From Thamnaconus septentrionalis (taxonomy: Eukaryota > Chordata > Actinopteri > Tetraodontiformes > Monacanthidae): a stretch of 64,000 bases of DNA. Below are positions 37,346 to 48,050 of the stretch, piece after piece (position 1 is the stretch's first letter; every line of letters starts with the position of its first letter). Position numbers and translations under genes: made by a program. Location: the NCBI GenBank assembly GCA_009823395.1, contig CM020512.1, forward strand, positions 13,706,905-13,770,904. Reading direction: 5' to 3'. Below the pieces are notes generated by a model. That model did no database searches and had not been told where the DNA came from. It worked only from the letters and a program-made list of their open reading frames with translations.

Positions 37346-38234
37346 GCCTCCAGGTCACACTGTCGCTGCCCACATGTGCGTTGAAGTCCCCCAGCAAAAC
37401 AACGGAGTCCCCAGTCGGAGCACCATCCAGCACCCCTCCCAAGGACTCCAAGAAGGCCGGGTACTCTGCACTGCCATTCGGGCCATAGGCCGAAATGACA
37501 GTGAGAGACCTGTCCCCAACCCGAAGGCGCAGGGACGCGACCCTCTCGCTCACCGGGGTAAACTCCAACACGTGGCGGCTGAGCTGTGGGGCAATAAGCA
37601 CGCCCACACCAGCCCGCCGCCGCTCACCGCGGGCAACGCCAGAAAAATGGAGAGTCCAGCCCCTCTCGAGGAGCTGGGTTCCAGAGCCCATGCTGTGCGT
37701 GGAGGTGAGCCCGACTATATCTAGCCGGTACCTCTCAACCTCCCGCACAAGCTCGAGCTCCTTCCCCCCCAGCGAGGTGACATTCCATGTCCCAACAGCC
37801 AGAGGCTGCTTCCGAGGCCCAGGCCGTCGAGGCCCTCCGCCTCGACTGCCGCCCGAGCCACACTGCACCCGACCCCTACGGCTTCCTCTGCGGGTGGTGA
37901 GCCCACAGGAGGTAGGACCCACGTCGCTCGTTCGGGCTGAGCCCGGCCGGGCCCCGTGGGCTAAGGCCCGGCCACCAGGCGCTCGCATACGAGCCCCAAC
38001 CCCGGGCCTGGCTCCAGGGTGGGGCCCCGGTTGCGCCATACCGGGCGACGTCACGGTCCTTTTGTTGCTGTTATCCATTGAGGGTTGTGAACTGCCCTTA
38101 GTCTGTCCCGTCACCCAGGACCTGTTTGCCTTGGGAGACCCTACCAGGGGCATAAAGCCCCGGGCAACATAGCTCCTGGGATCATTCGGGCACTCAAACT
38201 CCCCCACCACATTAAGGTGGCAGTTCAGGGGGGA
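37320..38234 (-). pseudogene. Rex3 ORF fragment, N-terminal region and endonuclease
   Basis: An open frame across the 5' part of the element. It starts with a Pro/Arg/Gly-rich N-terminus (GARPGVGARMRAPGGRALAH) and then an endonuclease-exonuclease-phosphatase fold with GTWNVTSLGG, VISAYGPNG and LLGDFNAH. The His of the final catalytic block and much of the end continue in another frame from 37345. Confidence 0.8.
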
Positions 38235-38247
38235 GCTAAATAATTCC
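38235..38247. repeat. target-site duplication, right copy (Rex3)
   Basis: GCTAAATAATTCC, identical to 34869-34881. It abuts the ATCC tail of an older repeat. Confidence 0.85.
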
Positions 38248-38430
38248 ATCCATCCTTTTTTGAAACCCACGCTCAGGGTCGCGGGGGCCTGTTGGAGCCT
38301 CTCCCAACTGTCATTGGGCAAAGGCACCCTGGATAAGTCGGCAGTTCAGATATAGACAAACAACCATTCGCACTCACATACACACTAACGGAACAATTTA
38401 GAGTTTCCAATTCACCTTTCCTCTCCATTT
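38246..38430 (-). mobile_element. truncated fish SINE/LINE-tail repeat beside the Rex3 insertion
   Basis: A CCATCCATCC tail is followed by the body shared with the copy at 13050-13390 (CAGGGTCGCGGGGGCCTG, CATTGGGCAAAGG, ACCCTGGATAAGTC, CAAACAACCATTCGCACTC, CAATTTAGAGTTTCC). It lacks the tRNA-like head. The younger Rex3 inserted at the outer edge of its tail. Confidence 0.7.
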
Positions 38431-41400
38431 TACACATTTAATTTAGGACTGTGTGCAGATCAGGGGGGTGAAAGTGCCATCTTTAACATATCAATTTGCC
38501 TCTTTGATACTGAAACGCCCTTAATAGTCCTGTGATAATCTTGACATTCAGAATACCTCCCACTGCTCTCTTTAAGGTCCCCAGCCAGATAAGGGAGCAG
38601 GTATCAGGTGCCACCATCAAAGAACAACAGAAAATACTCAAAGACATTATGGGACATGCAGTGCCTGTAAACAAAGCATGCCTGGGCTGGAGAATACAAT
38701 TAAAATATCATATAAAAAAAATAGATAGTTTCCCAATAACACCATCCTGTGAACCCTGTGGGAAAGAAATATGATTGAAAATGAAATGAACACAAATGAG
38801 TCATAAGTCAGTCTTGCTCAGTTTTTGCACCTTTTAGGCAAATGTTCAGTAAATCATAAAATATGAGGATGTTTGTACGTATAACTAAAAATAATGTATG
38901 TATGCAGCGTTTGATTTCCCTTCCAGTGTTCCACTTTAGACTGCCAGTGCCGTTTCAGTCGCGCGTCATTAGAGGATTTTACAAAATAAGTAATGCACCA
39001 CAATAACAAAGAGCTGACGTTTCTTTCAGTAGAGCCGTCAGATGAGACATATCGTCATATTCGCCCACACCTGCTCTCCTGGAACCATTACGTGTATCCA
39101 CAGCAGCAACACAGTGGGCTGAGGTCAAGGAGCGTGCACCTGAGCTTGAATCATCTCCGCTTTTAGAAGCACTACTGAAGAATCCTCACGTAAGGTGTAA
39201 CTGTTAGATGATTGATTGAAGATGTTGCGTTGAAAAACCCAACCTTCCAACGCCACAACAGTGTTCCCCTCTGCGTGTATGGAAAAGCATTCACATGTCC
39301 ATGAAGTAGGATTCAGCAAGCCTAACGGCCTTGGAATTTAAAGTATTAATGCGATTCGTCTGGTTGGCCATTGTGGCACAAACACACAATTAGGTGGTGT
39401 AATTACCTGGAAAATGGTGAGATTTTGTACATTTGAATACAGAATATTTTGAGGCACAGCGCTGCTTAGATTTTAAAAACAACAATAATTAATTGTGTTT
39501 TTCTCTTTCTTCGGGCCTGTAAAAAATCTATTAAAATGTTTTGTTTTTTCTAAATCATGAATTAAACAAGACATCAACAGACTCTATTGGCCATTTCCTG
39601 TTTGTGACTAAAGTCTTACCAGTCTTTCTTTCAATGCAACAATGAAACAAACAAGCTAGCAAACACGTCCCCCGCAAATAAACATTATTGACAATAGAGA
39701 ATATTTATATTCAGAGGCTTCATAAAGGGAGGAGAATATGTTTCTATTCTTGCCCTGCAGGAAACCCTGGAGGAACAGCTGAGCACAGCGGTGCGAGCAC
39801 TGTCGGTGAGCTCCAGGCTGAGACAAGTAGATTAACAGCTGATCTTATTCTCCTCCAGGAGGGGGTTGATAGAAGGCCGGCGCTGCAACAAAGCGGCGCG
39901 ATGCAAATCTGTCAGTTAGCGGGTTTTCGGCGTGCGCCCTTCTTCTCAGGTCCGACTGCAAAAACCAGGGCCCGCGTCACGTTTTCACTTTGTCAAAGCT
40001 GGTTTTGAGGGACACAACTCGCATGAAAACAAACCCCCCCGCCCCCGCTTCAGGGCCTCGCGGGAGTTGGAGATTAAAATGGATTAAGCAGGCATTGTTG
40101 ACGGCAGCATCTCAAGGGTGTTGTCTTAATTTCTCCATTTACACAAATCACAAAAGTCATGTTGGAGAATTTCAAATGGAAACCTCTTTAATTGTGAATA
40201 GCAATACTTCTCATTTCTAGCATAGTGAGAGCGTCATAAGGGGATTTGCTCCACTGAATGTCACAGAAAAGGAAAAAAAAATCAATTTTGCTTGAAATAT
40301 TTTAGTATTTTTTTGCACTGCCGGAATACACGGCTCTATCCCTTCTTCCAAGCATCGTCTGCGGCAAAAAGCAGCGTGTTAGCATTTTGAACGAGACCAT
40401 GTGTGCATGCTGACACAGCTTTCGATTCAAGCCGCTGCTGCGCTCCAATGCAGTTTCACAGTGCAGCTATTTGGCCGTTAACCCTTCATCAGGGAGGCAC
40501 TCTGTTTTTTTACCAGCAGACCTCATGAGGTGGGCGCCGACGGGCTAACTTAGTCCCCCGGTCGAATAAATATCCCACTGGTTGCAGTTAGAGAGTTCAT
40601 GCTTCCATAATTAGATGAAAGGCATTGTCAGGCCAACATTTATTCCAGTTACCAGACAGATTATGCAAACGCTGCATCAGCTCGTGGAAAACCACCTTAA
40701 AAACAATGTCGTTAAAAAGATGTTTAGACTACTTGGTGTTTACTCAGTAAATCTAGGTGACGCATCTTTGACATCAAGACGCTGCTTCTAATGTGGAATG
40801 TTGTCCTATTTAGCTACTTCTGATCTGGAACGTTGTCCTATTTGGCGAGTACATGTTGTGCTCGTCATTCCGTCGTTTGCCACATGGGAGGGACGGTAAG
40901 ATCTGACAGTAAAGGAACAAGTGTTAAGAAACTTGGGTTTTAAAGAACCTGGGCTCTCTGTGTGCTTTTATGATCCGCATTATGACATATTAAAAAAGTG
41001 TGCAGTGGTAAATATGTACAGTGAATGTGAAGTTTTTACCCTGACTTTCAAGGATCAACTTATTGCGATTCAAGCCTGTTGCACACAAATAGGTGGTACC
41101 CTACTTGTGTGTGCGTGGGGATTTTATTCAGCTAAAAATGTCATTTTTAAAGCTCCGCCATGATGCCATTAGTATGAGGATGGAGTCGCTAGTAACCTCC
41201 GGGTTGGGAAGCACAGCAGACTCTCCTGGACTCAACTTCACTTCCACTGCATCCATCCATCCGTCAGTAAAGCCGAAGCAGCCTCAAAGAGACCTCCGCC
41301 GTCAGCCGCGCATTTACATCCTGTCACTCCTCCTGTCAGTCTCAGTCTCGACAAATGCACAGGGCAGCAGACTCTGCTTGTCTCCGCTTCCCTCCTCGGC

Positions 41401-44400
41401 TTGTTGCTTGTTTATTTGCCGCAAATACGCCCTCTGTAGAAGAAATTCTCCGCCGTGTTTATTAAAATTGTATATAACTAGATATCGATCTACACTTTAA
41501 GCCACTCAGCGCTCCGTGGTGGTGCTGCCTGGGAAAATGAGAAACGCAGCGGCGAAAGAAAATAATACACGAAGCCAAATGAAGAGACAAACGCCTGGAG
41601 CGCTATCAATGTCTGTTTTGCGTGTTTGCTCGATCCAACTCCTTTCTTATATCGTCCAACAAAAGTGTGAAGGGCCCAGTTGAAAATAGACGCCTCCCAG
41701 CTGTCAACTGAACTGACCAATGACAGTGCGGGAGGAACAGATGGCAAGGAGAGCGAGTCCAGATGGGGATTTTTGGCCACGATGTTCAGGTTAGCGACGC
41801 CAACCTGAGTGCCGGGGAATCTTCAAAGAACCCAAGTGATTGGGGATGTTGGCGTTCATGTAACTGACTACGACGCCCCTCTCGGCACGTTCCCAGAAGT
41901 TTGCTGTGATCGTATCCCAGCAGGCCGTGCACTATAATAAGCTTTCATCAGAAATGTAATAAACGCTGTATTCTAGCTGATTAAGAAGGTCAATGTGGTA
42001 TTTGGGAGAGCATCACAGGAAGTCAAATTCAAGGACGCGCTTAAAGCTTGATCGTGGTCACATGGTCAGATCTCACCCCACATTGGAAGTAAATCCAATG
42101 TAACGAAAGCTGAATTGGCAGTTAGCAATTAGCAACGGGTCTTTTGCAAATGTCATTGATTTTAAAAGATGAATGTGAATTCTTTCAGCCGAGTCTCTTT
42201 TATCCTTGAAGCAGGAGAAAAACTCCTTATATATTTGAATTTAAAAATGTCAGTTTTAGTTTGAAACTTCTGATCATCTCTGAGGAGTTTAGTGAATTAG
42301 AGTAGTGACTTGTGTGTATAGCCATTCTGACACTCGCACTCGGTTGCACGATTGGTGCAGTTTTGCAGTCCTAAGCTCGATTGTCCTTCTTTCCAGTTGA
42401 GGTGAATCCAGGCTGGTTTAAAACAAGGGTAGCGCTTTCTGCAGTGCACCTCTTAGATTAATTATTTCTCTGACTGTTTTATTTTGGCCCTTGTGACTCG
42501 CACACAGACATTCTCCTGCTCCTGTCAGTGTTGTAGCATCATTAGTTTTAGAGGTGCCTCGGCGTCGGAAGGAAAACATCTTCATACTTTGCCTCAAGCC
42601 AGATAGAATTTTGTTAATCGGCAGATGGGAAAATTCAATTGTTTGACGAGAAGTGACAGATGCATCAATGTCTTGCGCCTTAAATTATTTTCTTTAATGT
42701 ACATGCATGTACAGAAAAAGACAAAAAAAACCCAACAACAAACAAAACATTTTGTGTTAATATTCTCCGTAGCAACTTAACTTACTTTGGTCTTCTCTTA
42801 ATGCCGGTTTCTAAAGCTCCTGTGCTATACATTTTTCATCCTGGACTCTAATGGAGCGGTGCTATTCAATTCATTATCCCCCAAACGCTCGCTCTCCAGT
42901 AAACAACAGATTTAGCCCCCTGTTTTCCGGCTGAAATTGGTGTTTTGTTGCCGCCTTCAACATGCTTTTGAAGAAGAAAAAAATAAGGGGGTGCTCTCAG
43001 TGGACAGGATAAACACCTGGTGAGGAGGAGGTTTTTTTTTTTTTTTTTTAAATGGCTGTCTCTGTTTTAATTCGACCATCAACAATACCCAACTTTTAAA
43101 GTTACTTTTCGGGGGTGTTGCATTTCTTTATTTATTGTATCATCTCCAGTTTTAGGGACTTACCTTGGTGGATACTAAATGACAAAGAAAACAAAGTTCC
43201 ATCTTTAACACGATGGTGCATCATTGCACCATCGGTAAATGTGCAACCTCACATTTAACCATGAAATATTGAACATAATGAAACTGTACATGTTCTACCT
43301 GAGGTACTGTTAGTGGTTGGGTTATTTTCTTATTAAGAGGATGGAACACCGACGGTCTACTTTCATGCTGTAAATCCTGTTTTGTGGAAGAAAAAAACTG
43401 TAGTGCAGGAAGTTGTTGTTCCCCTCTCTTAGATTTTAATGTATATGCTTTTCTTCAGTTTAGCTCTTTTACTCCTTTGCAGTATAATTTATGAGTCTCT
43501 GGCTGCATCACCTCTGAGTAATTTGGCGAACGCTGCCGGTCTTTGTTCTTGCATTTAAAAAAACAAAAAAAAACAAGCTATACACCCTAAAACACATAAA
43601 ACGTTTTTACAAATTTAAAGTGTCTATAGCAAGCTGACATTAGTATTGATTAGTTTTGCCTGAACATGCTTTTTTCCTTCCAGGTGAATTGTCAAGTCAC
43701 ATAAAAGGCAAGTTCTTGTGAGAACTAATTTGTGAACGACACTGTGCCACAGGGAGACCCGCTCTCCGCCGTCAATAATGTGTACAATACGATGAAAAAA
43801 CATTGAAAAAAAAAAATGCTGCTTCTCAGAAAGCGCAACAAATTCGACAGAGCCGGTCTTCACCGTCGCCTCCTCAGTGAATATGAATTCCCATTTTAAT
43901 TTAATCAGGCACAACAGGATGAGCTCTTGGGGTCCTGCTCAGAATTGACTGCGGTGCAACACAGGTTTTCATTTCCTTTTTTGTGGGAGCTTTTCTAAAA
44001 GCAGCTGTTGTGAACGACTGTACAAAACTATCACCATGGCAGCCGGAACCGTCCTTAAAATGCCGCAAAGATGCAGAAAACGTGAGCTAAACAAAAAGCT
44101 CTCTGTGGCCGACGCATCTGTAATTACGGATGCAAATCTTTTTAATTTGCCACTTGCCATTTGAGTGGGAGGTCGCCTGTAGTGGAGTTTAGAAGGGCAA
44201 TTCCCCCCCCCCCCCCCTCCCCCCGGCCCCTCTGTTTATTTCCCACCTCGGATGCCATCACTGGCACTCAGCTTTTTCGACCTTACATAAGAGAAAGGTC
44301 ATAGCGTATCTATTATTAAACAACTTGGTCATGGCATACTTCATTATTAATCACCTCGGCGCAGTGTGACACTTTCTCTGGGTTTATGTGTGTTTATGCA

Positions 44401-45600
44401 AAGTGCCTGTGGTCTCTTAGGATGAAATCAACACTTAATTAGTCCAGCAGTCCAAAGGTGGACATTCATTTCATAAACATTTGTCACATTTGTCAGAAAG
44501 CGTTACATAGACTTTTGTGTTTGCTGCGATTGTGCTGAGAAAAAAAAAAAAAAAACAACCCTCAAAAGTGAATGACGACACAAGTCTTAATTGCGCCGCA
44601 CGTCGCTGAAAGAAGCAAACAAACAAACCCCAAAAAGAAGCCTTTTGTTTGCTGGACGAGGGCCGTGACGGAGCCACCTGATCCGTCAGCGTATCAGGGC
44701 CATAAAAGCAGCGCAGAGGCAGAAATGTACTGTGAAAGCGCCGCATGGGGCACAGCAGCGAGAGCTCTGAGACACCCGCCCACCCTTCCTGAATCAGCCG
44801 TTTCTGTGGCGACCAGCGCGGAGGGGGGTGGAGGGAGGTGTTCGCTGGAAGTGAAGGGAGACAAACAGTTGAGACCCGCCGGGGGGAGACGGACAGATGG
44901 ACGGCCGGATATATTGAGGGATGGGCCGATAAAGGGCCGAGGCAAAGGGTCAATGGGGAGCCGGGGAGGCTTTGACAGATTGACGGTCAGCGGCCGTCAA
45001 AACAACAGCAGCATCCACAGTGAGAGACAAACACTGAGGGGATTTTTTTTTTTTTTTTTCTTCCCCTCCTTCCTCCGCCGTTCGTGGCAGCAGCATAGAT
45101 CACAGTCACGGCTCAGGGGGTTTTAAAGCATCCACACGCTGACAATGTCCCTCTGTGAAATCTCATTCAGCCATGTGGTGCCATTCAAAGCCACCTATTT
45201 CTTTGTCCCTCCCCGCCCCGCCCCTGCCCCTGTCCGTAAATCAAAGTGGGTTAAAGTAATCCACGGGAGATTAGGACTCACTCTACAGGCCAACTTCAAA
45301 AACAGCCGAAAGGCAATTGAGAAAGTTGCTGGAAACAGCCCCCGATGGGCTTTTGGTGTTTTAACATTTGTTTTTTGTTGCCATTGGAGGCCAAGCACAA
45401 TTCCCAGTGCGTGTGCGGCGGCGCAACTAGTGTGTTGCAAATCAACATGGAGGTGCTGGATTCTTAAAGTGCTTTGAGTAAGATGGCAGATGGGAGGACG
45501 GTTCGATTCACAGCGACGAGAAACAATGTTTGCTTTGAGTTATCGAATAGAAATTAAAACGAAAAAAGAAACCCCTGATGAATAATATTGTGTTGTTTTT
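38431..45600. other. non-coding stretch, probably intron/intergenic
   Basis: About 7 kb with no supported gene except the weak 45-nt exon candidate at 39761-39805. It contains T- and C-homopolymers (43032-43050 and 44204-44222). Confidence 0.45.
39761..39805 (+). CDS. candidate 45-nt internal exon, phase 0
   Basis: A pyrimidine-rich acceptor (TTCTATTCTTGCCCTGCAG) precedes 15 codons reading ETLEEQLSTAVRALS, followed by a strong donor (TCG before gtgagc). Both borders are phase 0, compatible with the signal-peptide-like exon at 22366-22440. The peptide has no recognisable motif beyond helical propensity. It may be chance. Confidence 0.2.
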
Positions 45601-46453
45601 GAAAATGTCCCTTTATTTACACCTCCTGGGACGACTCCGGCTCGTGCCGAACGCAATTTTTTGCAACCCCGGTTTTCGCAATCGGCGTCGTGACGCCGAC
45701 GGATCAGACTTTGAGCCGAGAAACGTTGTAACCATCTTGCGACGATTACTTCCCGTCGGTGCCACGAAATCTCGGGGATGATGCGGCGGCTCCCCTGCGC
45801 AGTTGAGACAAAAGGCTCCCGCTCTAAGCTGAGCGACGGCAGCGCAAATCCGGAATGTAAACACAGCACAGACTCTTTCGACAGTTGTCCCCAAAATCGT
45901 GTCCACAGCCGTGAAGACCACGACAATATGTCCAGCATCAACAGCAGAATCAAGAAGTCATCATGCCCCCCCCCCCCCCGACACCCCCTCCCCACCCTCT
46001 CCTCTCCCCCCACCTTCTGTTTCTAAACAAGACTGAGGTAACAGTTGCAGCAGTGAAACACTTCCCACTCCACCCACTTTCTCTCCTCTTCGCCGACACA
46101 TGGATTCACACACGGGGCGACGCAATCCCACCGTTCCTGCTCCTAAATCAGAGACGACGCCTCCCCGGGTGCCAGGGGTCTTTCTCACCCGTCGCTCAAG
46201 CACACAAACGAGCCACGCACACACACAAAAAAAGTGTCACATTCCCCAAGCGCACACAACTTGTGGTGGAAACGCCTGTTTTTCCGTTGTTGGTTTTTTT
46301 TCACCTGTTAGACGCAAAAACACAAAATTGTGTCGCAAAACGGCAAAAGAAGGCAAGCAGTCGCATCCAAGTGTAACGGGTGTCGCGCAGAGGAGGAGGT
46401 GGAAGGTGGTGGGGGTGGGGGAGTGGCGGGGGGGTGAAGGTGTCGAGACTCAC

Positions 46454-46714
46454 CTGTTTTGTCGCGGTTGGACTGGCGGTCCGGGGCGTCTTGAGCAGCA
46501 GCAGGAGGAGGAGTAGGAGGAGGTGGAGGAGGAGGTGGAGGTGGAGGTGGAGGTGCGCAGGAGCTGGACTGACCCGTTCACACTGGCCGCATACCAGGAG
46601 ACAGACACGGTGGCCGACGCGCTCCTCTCTCCTGCGATTTTCCCCGAGACAAAACAGCAGCAGCTCTGCCTCTGCTGCCTCTCCGTCCCCGCCTTTCACA
46701 CGCACTGTAGCGAC

Positions 46715-46762
<48 letters not shown>

Positions 46763-46790
46763 GGAGGGAGGCTGAGGGCTGCAGACTCTG
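46454..46790 (-). other. prickle1: candidate non-coding first exon of prickle1
   Basis: On the minus strand, CpG-rich sequence ends at ACAAAACAG before gtgagtctc (donor at 46452-46453), a near-perfect 5' splice site. It would splice to the 5' UTR acceptor of prickle1 at 21376 across a ~25-kb intron, a layout common for this gene. The exon would contain the (CTG)n strand of the CAG tract. The upstream limit is unknown; it may start within or beyond the CT tract. Confidence 0.4.
46715..46761. repeat. (CAG)n trinucleotide repeat
   Basis: About 15 uninterrupted CAG units within the CpG-rich region. Confidence 0.95.
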
Positions 46791-46794
46791 ATCT

Positions 46795-47262
<468 letters not shown>

Positions 47263-47613
47263 TGGCTGCGTGCGTGTATGTGTGCGTGTGTGTGTGCCCA
47301 GTCCCTCAGATCTGGCTGGAGGCAACCATGGCTGCAGCGGAAAAAAAAGAAAAGAAAAAGAAAACATGAAAAAGTGCGTAGAGAGGAATTGAGCTCCCTT
47401 CGACAAGTATTTAAGGCGTGCGCGCTGGTGTGAGTGTGCTTGTGTGTGTGTGTGTGTGTGCTCTGACAACAACAATGCACATGGGCGTACGAGCCGTGGG
47501 AGACGTCCACAGCATCCCGCCCACCACAGCAGCCCCCACAACCCCCCGCACCCCTCTCCAACCCACCCGTCCTCGCCGCCAACCAACCCGCCCACCTGCC
47601 CGACGCCAGCCTG

Positions 47614-47689
47614 TTGACGTGAGTCATCGGACGTCAGCCAATCGCACGCCGTCACGCGCACCCGCTGATTAGAATTTTTCAGTATTTAT
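47614..47689 (+). promoter_or_regulatory. CRE/AP-1/CCAAT/TATA cluster
   Basis: Within 76 bp there are TGACGT (47615-47620) overlapping TGAGTCA (47619-47625), GACGTCA (47630-47636), CCAAT (47638-47642) and TATTTAT (47683-47689). The order fits a plus-strand core promoter with a start near 47715. A further TAACGTCA-type site is at about 47800. No coding exon downstream could be assigned. Confidence 0.4.
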
Positions 47690-47713
47690 GCGCGCATGTT
47701 CTGGGAACACAGC

Positions 47714-47738
47714 GGCAGCAGCAGCAGCAGCAGCAGCA
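47714..47738. repeat. (CAG)n trinucleotide repeat
   Basis: About eight CAG units about 25 bp downstream of the TATA-like element, at the predicted transcription start. Confidence 0.9.
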
Positions 47739-48050
47739 ACCAAAAAAGACAAAATAAAGCAGGGTTGTTCTTGCGCCCGGACGAGAGGCGCCAAAACGTA
47801 ACGTCACGTAAGAACGCCCGAGCGACGGCCTCCAAGCCCGGAGTTCCCGTCCGATGAGAACCGTGGGTTTTTCTTTTCGTCGTAACATTTGGTGTAAATG
47901 TGCTGCATTGCGTCACTTCGCGCGGCGTGACTCACTTTTGCAACGTGATTCATTCTGTCGGAGCTGTAGCCACATGTAAAAAAAGAAAAAGAAAAAGAAA
48001 GATAGAAAAAAGAATAAGGGCTGAGGTAATGTTCCTGCGAGAATTGAGGT

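Larger units (their letters stand above)
34882..38234 (-). mobile_element. Rex3 non-LTR retrotransposon (RTE clade), near full length, inactive
   Basis: A 3.35-kb element in minus orientation, bounded by the 13-bp duplication GCTAAATAATTCC. Its 3' tail is a short GAA/GAT run (TTC repeats on plus at 34882-34902), directly after the ORF stop at 34909-34911, as expected for Rex3, which has almost no 3' UTR. The 5' part encodes an apurinic-type endonuclease (GTWNVTSLGGKE, LLGDFNAHVGSD). The rest encodes reverse transcriptase (EEQCGFRPGRGTLDQLHTL, LRQGCPLSPVLF, SLLFADDVVVLAS) and the C-terminal RRVAGRTLRDRVRSSV and PRTRWRDYVSRLAWERLG segments. Sites matching Rex3 PCR primers as I remember them occur at about 35794-35814 and 36236-36257. 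The ORF is broken by frameshifts near 37320-37345 and 36148-36165 and by a compensating pair around 35930-36090. Confidence 0.92.

Noticed and set aside
37495..38172. Plus-strand open frame of 225 codons
   Set aside because: Also antisense to the Rex3 N-terminal/endonuclease region, with low-complexity translation.
38532..38774. Open frame with VPSQIREQVSGATIKEQQK
   Set aside because: Looks protein-like at first, but there is no motif, no good splice borders in phase with other candidates, and the composition matches the flanking AT-rich DNA.
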